A DNA stretch of 64,000 bases, from contig NC_087082.1 in assembly GCF_026151205.1 (NCBI RefSeq), forward strand, positions 1,438,001 through 1,502,000. The letters run 5' to 3'. The notes beneath the pieces are model-generated. The model had not been told where the DNA came from, did not search any database, and saw only the letters and a list, made by a program, of their open reading frames with translations. Positions 10,777 through 23,600 of the stretch are shown here, piece after piece. The position numbers were made by a program, and so were the translations under genes. This DNA comes from Bolinopsis microptera (Eukaryota; Ctenophora; Tentaculata; Lobata; Bolinopsidae). Position 1 is the stretch's first letter, and every line of letters begins with the position of its first letter.

Positions 10777-11422
10777 GTTGGGTGTCCGAGGTCAGTTTTG
10801 GGATTTCAAGATAATATAATGTAGTAGAGCTCAGTCAAAATTTTCAAATGCTTTTTGTCTCATAAAAAAAGAAGCTTCCGTTTTTGAGATATTGCGTGTC
10901 AAAAATAGAGGTTTACATGTAATTCTATTGTAAATGAAAACTTCAAATGAAACTTTGTTTAAAATCTATCTTATTTTCCACTTACAGTTTTTGACATGAG
11001 ACCTTGTAACTCGGCAACAGTGTTTTTGCATCATAGCTGAGATATGAGGTTAAACATGAATGCGCATCATGAAATTTTCTACAGTTAACCTCATAAAAAG
11101 AGTTAGAAGCAAAATTTTAAAATTCGCTGCATTACACTTGACTGTGCCATAGGAACATATAATAATAATATTCCAAATTTGAGATAAAACAGATAAAAGC
11201 TCTAGAAGAAGATAGGATAGAAAATTTCAACTTGAGATTTGAGCAACAAAATCTTAAGAACCTGTAATAAACGAGGTTAAACGAGGTTAAACCTGTAATA
11301 AACGAGGTTAACTGATTGAATAGCCAACTGTTAACCTCAATTTTACGACAAACATGGCCTGCCCAACGTCAAAAAATGTGTTTTCGACATCGGACCCCCC
11401 TCCCCCTAGCCTGTGGCCTTAA
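10730..11422. mobile_element. TTAA-flanked inverted-repeat element with a 34-G run
   Basis: The ends are inverted copies: TTAAGGCCACA at 10730, then a run of 34 G (10742-10775) and tgtccgaggtc; at the right, the reverse complement with a shorter interrupted C-run (about 11390-11405) and tgtggccttaa to 11422. TTAA at both edges is the target site of piggyBac-type elements, but the terminal bases after it do not look like classical piggyBac, so only the MITE-like structure is claimed. A short repeat (acgaggttaa units) lies near 11270-11310. Confidence 0.6.
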
Positions 11423-11675
11423 AATATTGGAGCTATTATTATTAGATAATTTAAAGATGCTTTTAAAGCTGTGAAGAAAATCAAAATTAGTTCTAAGAAC
11501 TACTTAAAATACCCTAGTAACCCTCTAGTTTCACGGGCAATTAATCGAGTAAAAGATATTGCACAATTTTTATCTGCGAAATAAAAATATAGAGGAAACC
11601 TGGCTGTTCCATCGATACATTTATTGGTGGTGTGTGTTAGGTCAGCAGGAGGACCGGCCACTGTTAAAGTTGATG

Positions 11676-12490
11676 TACCTTACAAGACATATTTACATCG
11701 TGGATCATAATTCTGGGGATCGGAATTATGGGGGAACGAAAATATGGGGATTTTTTTTCAGAAATCACCAAATTTCGTACCCCAAATTAAATTGTCGCAT
11801 TTTCACGCTAAATTATTTCAGAGAAATCAAAATCAGTTTTTGATGGAATTTTTAAAAATTGCATGCCTTCCTTATTCTATTTTGTACTTAATGTTTTTCT
11901 AGTGTGAAACTAGTCGTTGTTATAGAAGTCTTTATAAAATTATATGTGAGATAATGTTGAATCTGACGCACGTTTTTTACGGAACACTGAAAAACCAGTA
12001 TTTTCTATTCAGTAATTGTTATACTACCTTACTCGGGAATATTATGACTGGGATAAAGTGGTTGGTTTTGGAAAATTCTGCCATATTTTTCCCGGTCATT
12101 AATTTTCCCAGTCATGAATTAACCCGCTATAATGTTCCCGAGTAAGGTAAACTAATAGTAATACATTTTGATACTTGGTGGGTTTTGGAACATTCCGCCA
12201 TATTTTTCCCGGTCATTAATTTTCCCAGTCATAAATTAACCCGCTATAATATTCCCGAGTAAGGTAAGTAACTTTCTATTTACCTGAGAAATGCGTATCC
12301 TTGTCTCACAAAACACGTAAAACAACAAATTTGACAAATTCACCTCAAATTAGCCCTATTTAAGCCAATTACATAAAAACTAATGTGTGGGATTTTGAAA
12401 TGGCGGCCACAATTTTGGTAGTACAAAAATATGGGGATTTTTGGAAAAAATTCCCAAATTTCGTATCATATAAATATGTCTCGTAAGGTA
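11676..12490. mobile_element. Inverted-repeat element, outer of a nested pair
   Basis: Left end TACCTTACAAGACATATTTA at 11676 and right end, the reverse complement with one change, closing at 12490. Subterminal parts also match in inverted orientation (the aatttcgta stretch and an aaaatatgggga stretch). No transposase is visible within the 815 bp. Confidence 0.65.
12025..12266. mobile_element. Inner inverted-repeat element with tandemly repeated right end
   Basis: TACCTTACTCGGGAA at 12025 is mirrored at 12149 and again at 12266. The right part (ggttttgg... to ...gagtaaggta) is duplicated with a period of about 117 bp. It sits inside the 11676-12490 element and shares the TACCTTAC terminal word, so the two look like related families, one inserted in the other. 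Confidence 0.6.
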
Positions 12491-12692
12491 GTTGATCCCA
12501 GAAATATGAGTGCGGGACGACAAAATGCAATTTCAGTATTGATTATGACCGCAGCCACTATATTATTTGAGTGACCGAATTTGTATACATTTTTATACAT
12601 TTTTATTTGGCGTATTAATAAAGTAAAAAACTGCCTGTGGAACTAAAGGGTAAGGCCTTAAGTAGGGTATTAGAATTTGTTATAAAAGTAGT

Positions 12693-13260
12693 CTAGCGGG
12701 CAGTATGATATATCCCGAAGGTGCTCGTATAGCGCATGATATGTGTGTTCATGTTGGTATTATAGGTTGAGAGATATTTGCAAGCTTGGATGATGGCTGT
12801 GAGCTCTGTTTGATAAACAGTGCAATAATCAGGATGCATCATGGTTGGTATTGATAGGTCTCTGCTCTCGGTCGGTAACCTTGTTGATGACCCATTGTGC
12901 TGTGGCCAAGTCCACTTTCGTGGCCTTGACAGCTTCAGAGATAGCCTTGAAACAGACATTATTGAAGGCGCCTTCTATGTCTAGAAACACTCCTAAGACA
13001 TATCCCTTCTTAGTTATTCTGCGTTCAATGGTGTGAGTAACTTTATGAAGTGCCGCTTCTGTGGAGCAGCCTTTCTTAAAGCCGATTTTTCGTTTGTTGG
13101 TATCGTTTGCGAAATTAAGGTCGTGTTACATATGCCATAAGATCACTTTCTCCTGCAACTTTAACATCACAGGTGAAAGAGTGATCGTTCGAAATGACTT
13201 AGCATTGTTGTAGTCGGTTTTTCCAGGTTATGGGACAGAGATTCTAAGGGAGTCCTTCCA
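12693..13260 (-). pseudogene. LINE fragment: reverse transcriptase fused to RNase H by deletion
   Basis: On the minus strand, 13140-12860 encodes reverse-transcriptase blocks (IGFKKGCSTEAALH, then GVFLDIEGAFNN and a QWVINKV-like segment). It then jumps with a frame change to an RNase H segment (VYQTELTAIIQACKYL) at about 12840-12770. An intact element has much more sequence between these, so an internal deletion is inferred. The presence of RNase H distinguishes it from the LINE at 9-10.6 kb and matches the minus-strand LINE end at 30.9-31.6 kb. Confidence 0.75.
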
Positions 13261-14041
13261 CAAAATTGGAATTTGTTGCGTTTCATGGTTTTTAGTCATA
13301 ATGTTCCTCGTAATATCTTTAATCTTTGATATGAGTCCAGGCTTTCTGGATAATGATGGGTTTGAGAGTGTCAATTTTGTTGAGTTTTAATTTTTAAGGT
13401 TTTGGTTTTTAAGAATAATTTAATTTTTAAGGTTTTGGTTTTTAAGAATAATTTAATTTTTTAAAACTTAAAAAATCAGGATCTCTGTTGGTCACTGTTT
13501 AGTGTTAATACATTTTCTAATGAAGAGGGTCTTTTCTCAATCTAGGTGGCCTTGTGTCCATCCTAGATGGGCCAGCTGTAGAGTGGAATCTTAATTTGTT
13601 AATTTAATGTATTGACGGGTATCTCTATGAGTATCAGATAGAGAGATTCTCTATCCTCGTCAACAATTTGTCTCTTTGTACTTACTCTGTACAGCCTGGG
13701 TTCAGGCATTTGCCAGATTTTATGGAAAACTTACACTGTTTGCAGGATTTGTAGATGATTGTAGATTTATTTATTTTGGACATGGTGCAATGTTGAACTG
13801 AAGTTATACAATCAATCAGCCCTTAAAAAACAAAGTGAGTAAGAATTCTCCGTGTCCAAAATAATCCCACTTCCTTGGGTAATGAATAATTTGACTATTT
13901 ATACTTATCAGGATATTTTTATTTGATATTAAGTTTGTGGTTCACAGTTTAAGTGTACTTCTGTGAACAGATTTTATATTCATTATCTGGAAATTTACCA
14001 ATTACTGCGTATTTACGCTAGGTGGCCTGCCTCCTGCGGGC
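13261..14041. other. Spacer with a short tandem duplication
   Basis: No gene is supported. A 41-bp AT-rich unit (ttttaaggttttggttttta core) is duplicated at about 13385-13465. Confidence 0.4.
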
Positions 14042-14096
14042 CAGTGGCGTAACGTTGCCTGTTGGCGCCCCAGCGGTGCTCCTCGTTACGCCACTG
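14042..14096. mobile_element. 55-bp hAT-type miniature element
   Basis: CAGTGGCGTAACG at 14042 and its reverse complement ending at 14096 are typical hAT terminal inverted repeats. The flanking octamers ctgcgggc (14034-14041) and ctgcgggt (14097-14104) match at 7 of 8 positions, as expected for the 8-bp hAT target duplication. Only the ends remain. Confidence 0.75.
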
Positions 14097-14695
14097 CTGC
14101 GGGTTGTATCTATTGTAGTATACTGTAAACATAGTACTATCACTATTAACTAAGTTATATATTATATTTTTAAAAGTTCAATTTGTGAAAATTTGTGACA
14201 ATTTGTCAACAACGAGGAAATACATACATAGCCGAGGATCGACCGGGCCGCTTTTTAAAAACTATAACGGTGACCTGAACTAAGACACGATTCACCGAAT
14301 TTTGACACGGACTGGGATTCCAATAGGTTTATTTTGACCGGTCGATCGTTGCGCAACAAACAAAACGTATTTGAATCTGATTTATCTGATTTATCTGACT
14401 ATCTAGGTTTATGTGTGAGTGTTAATATTTCATAAGTTGTCGCTTGTAATATTGCTGTTTTACTTTTAGGCTCTGGATCGAAATCAAAGTTGACATACAA
14501 ATTTAGTTGGTTCTATTTCCTTCTAAACATTAAATTTTCTTTTCAATATGCATATGTACGGTATTGTTCAGTCATTAAGCGTTTTATAACTTGATCATTT
14601 TCCTGTTATAACAATTATTTTCCTGCTTACTTTTAGGGCATGTAAAACCAGTTTACAATTTAAAAGCCATTGTGATACACAACGTCGTTAAAAGA
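14097..14695. other. Upstream region and 5' UTR of AARSD1
   Basis: No other gene is visible. A splice acceptor-like tag (cttttag) at about 14637 precedes a short leader to the AARSD1 ATG, suggesting an upstream non-coding exon. Confidence 0.4.
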
Positions 14696-17600
14696 ATGCT
14701 GCTAAAGTGCCAAAAGGAGCCCTTTCTGCGACAGCTCACTTCCAAAGTCGTTTCTTGTAATGAGGTATTTTATATATTTCTACTTATTTAGCTTGGAAAT
14801 CTCGTATGTTTTATTCAAAACATAGTTGTATTTGGTTGTCCCAGTTTTTATATTTAACCCTTCTGTTTCAGGTAAAGAAGGGAAAGAAAAAGCACTACGA
14901 AGTGGTGTTAGAAGACACAATACTGTTTGCTGAAGGAGGAGGACAGCCATGCGATCACGGTGTTTTGAGAACAATCCCCTCGGACGTCACTGATGTAGAT
15001 AAACTGTCTTTGCAAAAGTAAGTGTAAACAGATCTGAAATCGTGTCGTGGGAGGAGGTGTTCTAGCAAATGTGTGGGCGAAATTGTGATTATGTCGCTTT
15101 ATGTCGCGCGAGGTTTATTTCTCAGAATTGTGGGTATGTCGCTATTATTCGGATCCATAAATAACGTAAAGTTACGTGCGTGCGCGTATTTTTATAAAGT
15201 TTATAGTCTTACATATTGTACATCTGCTGAGCCTCTCGTAGCAATTTCGACCGTAACCGGACCATATTATCTTCATCTTGTGGCATGGTGCCCAAGCCTG
15301 ATAGTAATACATATGCATTATGGCAGTATCTAGTATATCCTGAGCGGTGGAGATCTATCATTGTATTGGTGAAACTTCTCTCCATAAAGCACTGTCGTTA
15401 CCTGTTTATTAAAGGTATTTCCAATCAATATCATGTGTGATAATTCCACTGGAATTATTCCAGCCTATATCTATTTTTCAGGAACCATAAACAATAGTCA
15501 ATATACAATATACATACAATACAAGGCCTTCTCCAGGTAGTCTTCTCCTGACAGTATTATTTATCTATGTAAACTCGCGCACGCACCTACCTTTTTGCAA
15601 TATTTAGGTTCAAATTTGCGCATAATCATAGTTTTGAAAAGCGACATACCCACACTTAGAGACAGTAGATGAATCCATAAATTTGGAACATGGGCACATC
15701 GCAGTATTGGCCGTATTTGAGTGCTGGGAAGGCTCAGTTCGGTTTTCTAAGATGGATATAGCCGTAAGCTAGGCCTAGGAGCCATCAAAAGTCGTATAAA
15801 ATTACCCATGGAATGACCAGAAATGAACAAAAATGAATATTGTCCTAAAAATGCTCAGAACGGTTTAAAATGGGTCGGAAAGTGTTTACATTGGTCCTAG
15901 GACCACTCAAACCAAGTTTGGGAATCACTGCATGTCTAGAACCGATGTGAAGGTGGTTCCAATTTTGATTTTTGTAACCATTTTGGGAACATGGGGACAT
16001 CGAAGTATTGGCTGTATTTAAGTGCTGGGAAGCCTCAATTCGGTTTTCTAAGATGGATATAGGTAAAAACTAGGCCTAAGAGCCATCAAAACTCAAATAA
16101 CATTACCCAGGTTCATGGAATGAACGAAAATGAACAAAAATGAATATTGTCCTAAAAATGCTCAGGACGGTTTAAAATTGATCGGGAAAGTGTTTATATT
16201 AGTCCTAGGACCACTCAAACAAAGTTTGGGAATCACTGCATGTTTAGAACCGATGTTACCAATGTTCCAAAATGTTCCAATTTTGGCACAATAATCCTCC
16301 TGAGAATCCAGTTTTTTTGGAACATGGGCACATCGAAGTATTGGCTGTATTTAAGTGCTGGGAAGCCTCAATTCGTTTTTCTAAGATGGATATAGGTAAA
16401 AACTAGGCCTAAGAGCCATCAAAACTCAAATAACATTACCCAGGTTCATGGAATGAACGAAAATGAACAAAAATGAATATTGTCCTAAAAATGCTCAGAA
16501 TGGTTTAAAATTGGTCGGAAAGTGTTTATATTAGTCCTAGGACCACTCAAACCAAGTTTGGGAATCACTGCATGTCTAGAACCGATGTTACCAATGTTCC
16601 AAAATGTTCCAATTTTGGCACAATAATCCTCCTGAGAATCCAGATTTTTGGAACATGGGCACATCGAAGTATTGGCTGTATTTAAGTGCTGGGAAGCCTC
16701 AATTCGTTTTTCTAAGATGGATATAGGTAAAAACTAGGCCTAAGAGCCATCAAAACTCAAATAACATTACCCAGGTTCATGGAATGAACGAAAATGAACA
16801 AAAATGAATATTGTCCTAAAAATGCTCAGAACGGTTTAAAATTGGTCGGAAAGTGTTTATATTAGTCCTAGGACCACTCAAACCAAGTTTGGGAATCACT
16901 GCATGTCTAGAACCGATGTTACCAATGTTCCAAAATGTTCCAATTTTGGCACAATAATCCTCCTGAGAATCCAGATTTTTGGAACATGGGCACATCGAAG
17001 TATTGGCTGTATTTAAGTGCTGGGAAGCCTCAATTCGGTTTTCTAAGATGGATATAGGTAAAAACTAGGTCTAAGAGCCATCAAAAGTCAAATAACATTA
17101 CCCAGGTTCATGGAATGAACGAAAATGAACAAAAATGAAAATTTTCCTTAAAGCGCTCAGAATGGTAAGAAAATGGTGGCAAAGAGTCAATATTTTCGTC
17201 CAACAGAGTCTTAAAGTTGCATTCAGAATTATGTACAATTAGCACACGTACCGCCAAGAGAAGGCAGAAATTATTTTATTGGGCAACTATTTTGGTTTTA
17301 ATAATCCCCCAATATATTGATATAAATTTTTGACATCATTAGCTGTATTTGTTCGTTGAGGGATGAAGATTGCGGGTGAAAGGGTTGGTTGAGCGAGGTA
17401 GGTTGCTGGTGAAGGGGTTGGTTGCGTTAGGTAGGCTGGTGGTGAATGAGTTGGTTGAGGGATGAAGGTTGCTGGTGAAGGGGTTGGTTGAGTGAGGTGG
17501 ACTGCTGGTGCTTCTTTGAACTGGTAGATAAAGAGGTAGGCTCATCAATTTAGTGAAGGGATTCATTGTCGTTGTAGTTGTTGTGGTTAACAGAGAGGGA

Positions 17601-20600
17601 AAATGATTTGTATAACTTAATTATCTATTTATTCTCTTCTTATTCATTAACAAGCTTGCTAAGTTAATCCTATTGCTGATGACCTGATCTGATCTTACGC
17701 CTCTACATCCGATCACACCAAATAAGATCGGATAACCTTGCTACGCTCGGATCACCTTATTCAGATCACATCTTTATTTGCTTCCACACATCTATTACAC
17801 GAAGTGATGTGATACAAATGAAACTGATGTGATCTAAATATAGGGTGTACATTGTGTGACTGTCTGACTGTTTATGGAATCACTGCATGCCCAGAACCGA
17901 TACGAGGGGTGCAGAATACCGAACCATCTTAACAGTACAGTAAATGAATAGTCTGTTGATTGGCCTTATGACTCTTTCGTAAACTCTTTGGAATTGCTCA
18001 GAGCGGTTTAAAATTGGTCGGAAAGTGTTTGTATTGGTCCTAAGACCACTCGAATTGGAACATTTTGGAACATTGGTAACATCGGTTCTAGACATGCAGT
18101 GATTCCCAAACTTGGTTTGAGTGGTCCTAGGACCAATATAAACACTTTCCGACCAATTTTAAACCGTTCTGAGAATTTTTAGGACAATATCCATTTTTGT
18201 TCATTTTCGTTCATTCCATGAACCTGGGTAATATTATTTGACTTTTGATGGCTCTTAGGCCTAGTTTTTACCTATATTCATCTTAGAAAAACGAATTGAG
18301 GCTTCCCAGCACTTAAATACAGCCAATACTTCGATGTGCCCATGTTCCAAAAATCTGGATTCTCAGGAGGATTATTGTGACAAAATTGGAACATTTTGGA
18401 ACATTGGTAACATCGGTTCTAGACATGCAGTGATTCCCAAACTTGGTTTGAGTGGTCCTAGGCCAATATAAACACTTTCCGACCAATTTTAAACCATTCT
18501 GAGCACTTTGAGAAGAATGTTCATTTTCGTTCATTTCTGGTCATTCCATGGGTAATTTTATACGACTTTGATGGCTCCTAGGCCTAGCTTACGGCTATAT
18601 CCATCTTAGAAAACCGAATTGAGGCTTCCCAGCACTTAAATACAGCCAATACTTCGATGTGCCCATGTTCCAAAAATCTGGATTCTCAGGAGAATTATTG
18701 TGACAAAATTGGAACATTTTGGAACATTGGTAACATCGGTTCTAGACATGCAGTGATTCCCAAACTTGGTTTGAGTGGTCCTAGGACTAATATAAACACT
18801 TTCCGACCAATTTTAAACCGTTCTGAGCATTTTTAGGACAATATTCATTTTTGTTCATTTTCGTTCATTCCATGAACCTGGGTAATGTTATTTGAGTTTT
18901 GATGGCTCTTAGGCCTAGTTTTTACCTATATCCATCTTAGAAAACCGAATTGAGGCTTCCCAGCACTTAAATACAGCCAATACTTCGATGTGCCCATGTT
19001 CCAAAAATCTGGATTCTCAGGAGGATTATTGTGCCAAAATTGGAACATTTTGGAACATTGGTAACATCGGTTCTAGACATGCAGTGATTCCCAAACTTGG
19101 TTTGAGTGGTCCTAGGACTAATATAAACACTTTCCGACCAATTTTAAACCGTTCTGAGCATTTTTAGGACAATATTCATTTTTGTTCATTTTCGTTCATT
19201 CCATGAACCTGGGTAATGTTATTTGAGTTTTGATGGCTCTTAGGCCTAGTTTTTACCTATATCCATCTTAGAAAACCGAATTGAGGCTTCCCAGCACTTA
19301 AATACAGCCAATACTTCGATGTGCCCATGTTCCAAAAATCTGGATTCTCAGGAGGATTATTGTGCCAAAATTGGAACATTTTGGAACATTGGTAACATCG
19401 GTTCTAGACATGCAGTGATTCCCAAACTTGGTTTGAGTGGTCCTAGGACTAATATAAACACTTTCCGACCAATTTTAAACCGTTCTGAGCATTTTTAGGA
19501 CAATATTCATTTTTGTTCATTTTCGTTCATTCCATGAACCTGGGTAATGTTATTTGAGTTTTGATGGTTCTTAGGCCTAGTTTTTACCTATATCCATCTT
19601 AGAAAACCGAATTGAGGCTTCCCAGCACTTAAATTCAGCCAATACTTCGATGTGCCCATGTTCCAAAAATCTGGATTCTCAGGAGGATTATTGTGCCAAA
19701 ATTGGAACATTTTGGAACATTGGTAACATCGGTTCTAGACATGCAGTGATTCCCAAACTTGGTTTGAGTGGTCCTAGGACTAATATAAACACTTTCCGAC
19801 CAATTTTAAACCGTTCTGAGCATTTTTAGGACAATATTCATTTTTGTTCATTTTCGTTCATTCCATGAACCTGGGTAATGTTATTTGAGTTTTGATGGCT
19901 CTTAGGCCTAGTTTTTACCTATATCCATCTTAGAAAACCGAATTGAGGCTTCCCAGCACTTAAATACAGCCAATACTTCGATGTGCCCATGTTCCAAAAA
20001 TCTGGATTCTCAGGAGGATTATTGTGCCAAAATTGGAACATTTTGGAACATTGGTAACATCGGTTCTAGACATGCAGTGATTCCCAAACTTGGTTTGAGT
20101 GGTCCTAGGACTAATATAAACACTTTCCGACCAATTTTAAACCGTTCTGAGCATTTTTAGGACAATATTCATTTTTGTTCATTTTCGTTCATTCCATGAA
20201 CCTGGGTAATGTTATTTGAGTTTTGATGGCTCTTAGGCCTAGTTTTTACCTATATCCATCTTAGAAAACCGAATTGAGGCTTCCCAGCACTTAAATACAG
20301 CCAATACTTCGATGTGCCCATGTTCCAAAAATCTGGATTCTCAGGAGGATTATTGTGCCAAAATTGGAACATTTTGGAACATTGGTAACATCGGTTCTAG
20401 ACATGCAGTGATTCCCAAACTTGGTTTGAGTGGTCCTAGGACTAATATAAACACTTTCCGACCAATTTTAAACCGTTCTGAGCATTTTTAGGACAATATT
20501 CATTTTTGTTCATTTTCGTTCATTCCATGAACCTGGGTAATGTTATTTGAGTTTTGATGGCTCTTAGGCCTAGTTTTTACCTATATCCATCTTAGAAAAC

Positions 20601-23600
20601 CGAATTGAGGCTTCCCAGCACTTAAATACAGCCAATACTTCGATGTGCCCATGTTCCAAAAATCTGGATTCTCAGGAGGATTATTGTGACAAAATTGGAA
20701 CATTTTGGAACATTGGTAACATCGGTTCTAGACATGCAGTGATTCCCAAACTTGGTTTGAGTGGTCCTAGGACTAATATAAACACTTTCCGACCAATTTT
20801 AAACCGTTCTGAGCATTTTTAGGACAATATTCATTTTTGTTCATTTTCGTTCATTCCATGAACCTGGGTAATGTTATGCTACTTTCGATGGCCCCTAGAC
20901 CTAGCTTGCAAATATATCCATCATTTACAATTATTTTTGGCACTATTTAGAGCTCATTAGGGCAAATAAATGCATGGCACACTTTTGGCACAATTTTGGC
21001 ACATGTTCCAAAAATGTTCCAAAAATGTTCCAAAAATCTGGATTCATCAACTCCTTAGAGAAGAAAACGTCAATGCAATCATTATATGGGGTGTCATCTA
21101 CGTAGCGCGCAAGTACTCCGATATGTTGCAAGTCTATCACAAGTAACAAAATATTGTGTCACGTGACTAATTCTGAATATCGGATTACTATGTTCCAAAA
21201 ATGTTCCAAAAATCTGGATTCATCAACTCCTTAGAGAAGAAAACGTCAATGCAATCATTATATGGGGTGTCATCTACGTAGCGCGCAAGTACTCCGATAT
21301 GTTGCAAGTCTATCACAAGTAACAAAATATTGTGTCACGTGACTAATTCTGAATATCGGATTACTATGTTCCAAAAATGTTCCAAAAATCTGGATTCATC
21401 AACTCCTTAGAGAAGAAAACGTCAATGCAATCATTATATGGGGTGTCATCTACGTAGCGCGCAAGTACTCCGATATGTTGCAAGTCTATCACAAGTAACA
21501 AAATATTGTGTCACGTGACTAATTCTGAATATCGGATTACTATGCGCGATCGGCTCAGCGGCTGCGATCGAGTATACAAATTCACATCCGTATAATAATA
21601 TATTTTATGTAACGCTTGGCTGGCATAAATTCCATCCATTTACTGCTAAAATACCCCTCTTTTTGTTATGTATGTGGGCAATACAATATGACCTCTCGTA
21701 GTTAGGTAGTTTTTACTGAGCTCTATTTTTATTAATGTTAACCCAACAAGTTCAGAGTATTGGGAAACACAGCAGGACCAGGTTTACCACTTCTCAGCTG
21801 ATTCCACTTATCTGACTCAGTGTAAAAGTGGTGGACGTACAGAGACGCGATGGTAGAGCAGTGCATTTCACTGATAAGAGAGTGGGTGAGGGGAGTGAGG
21901 TTAATGTGGAAGTTAACTGGAAACGGAGATACGATCACATGCAGCAGCACACAGGTAGGGCTTTGTTTTTATATTGTCTTTAGTTGGTGTGTAGCTGGTT
22001 AAATTAACCAGCACAAAGTGGTTAATATTGAAGAATTTATGTGCAATATTAGTACCGTCGGGTGCTAAGGTGCTTCTGCAATGTTATTATCAACATATTT
22101 TGGTGATTATTAGTTTTACCATTCACTATGAGATCACTGAAATTGCCATTCATGAATTGGGTTAAAGTTTAAACATTGTTTATAATGATGTAACGGTGTT
22201 TGCAGGACAACATTTACTAAGCGCTATCGCGGAGCAGGAGCCATACAAGTATAACACTGTATCATGGAACTTAGGTTAGTTCATCAGATACTAAGGATCT
22301 ATATCACCAGTAATCTCAATTGTTTGGATAACTCAGTATGATTGTTCTTCTATTTGGCTTTTTCTTGTTCGGGATTGTTTTTAGTTCTTTGAAGACTTTT
22401 TGCCGTGTTTCCTTTATAAAAGTACAAACAATTTCTGATTTGTCTGCCAATTAGGTTAGAACACTAATTTCAGGTTTAACAATATCACATGTTGAGCTCA
22501 AAACACCATCTATATCTGACGAGATCAAGCTGGAAATCGAACAGAAAGTCAACAGGTTCGATCATGTTTTAAATTTATCTCTGATTAAACTTATCAGTCC
22601 TGTGATGATCAAGTTATAATCTAATGATTCTAGAGAATATCCACCACATGTCCCACCTCGTGTTTTAATAATTCTGTGGCTTTTGTAATCGTATTTTTAA
22701 GTGCTGACTGTGGCAGCGTATAAAAAATAAAATGTGTATCCCCTGAAATCTAGACTCAGGATTGTTCTAAAAAAGTATAATTTTTACTCTGTACATAGAT
22801 TAAAACAGCAAGATAATACTTTGTAATAATATGCAAATTAACTCAGTAAGAAAGTATGCTAATTGCAGGCCCATGCCACACGTCCTAGCCACATGTGTGA
22901 TACTAATTCTCCATTTGACAGGCAACTAACGATCTCACTTCAACAATATGTGGTCTCATGATGGAACTGTACTTTTTTTAGTTAGTCACGCTTCATTTTA
23001 TATCAACAATCCCTGTCATTTCTTCTCACTTTTTTCTGGATCAGTTTCTGTTGAACATCTTTTGTCGAGTTTGTTGAGTGCAAAGACAGTTATATGCTTA
23101 TGGATGCTGTGGGTAATTCAGGAAAGGTGGCTATCAATCGTAACGGAATATTGGGGGAAGGCAGTAACGGGACATGCGTTTACAAAGGAACATTCGAGAA
23201 AACGGTTCAAGTGGCCGTTAAAAGAATGGTATATTTCCAAACCACAGACCTGAAAGTGATTAACAATGAAGTTACTATGCTGAAGAAGCTGGATCACCCT
23301 AATATAATCCGATACAAGCTGTTCGACAAAGACAAGGACTTCCTCTATATTGTCCTGGACTTGTGTGACGCATCTCTGACTGAATGTATTAAAAAGGGAA
23401 CCTTGAACCCTTCATATACGTACATGCCCGGTGAAATGAAAGCAAAGTTCAAGATTAATATTCTGAAGGACATTTTAAGCGGCTTAGAATACCTCCACAA
23501 AATGGATGTTATTCACCGAGACCTAAAGCCCCAGAATGTTCTAATCAAAAAAAGCAAAACCACCGAGTATGGTGTTACTGCTGTGATAACTGACTTTGGA

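Noticed and set aside
17339-17566. Minus-strand frame with NPFTSNLHPSTN-type repeats
   Set aside because: It reflects the minisatellite between the satellite arrays; no signal, start context or homologue.
15670-20890. Regular direct repeats that might suggest a CRISPR array
   Set aside because: Units are 331 bp without unique spacers, in a eukaryotic intron; it is a satellite.
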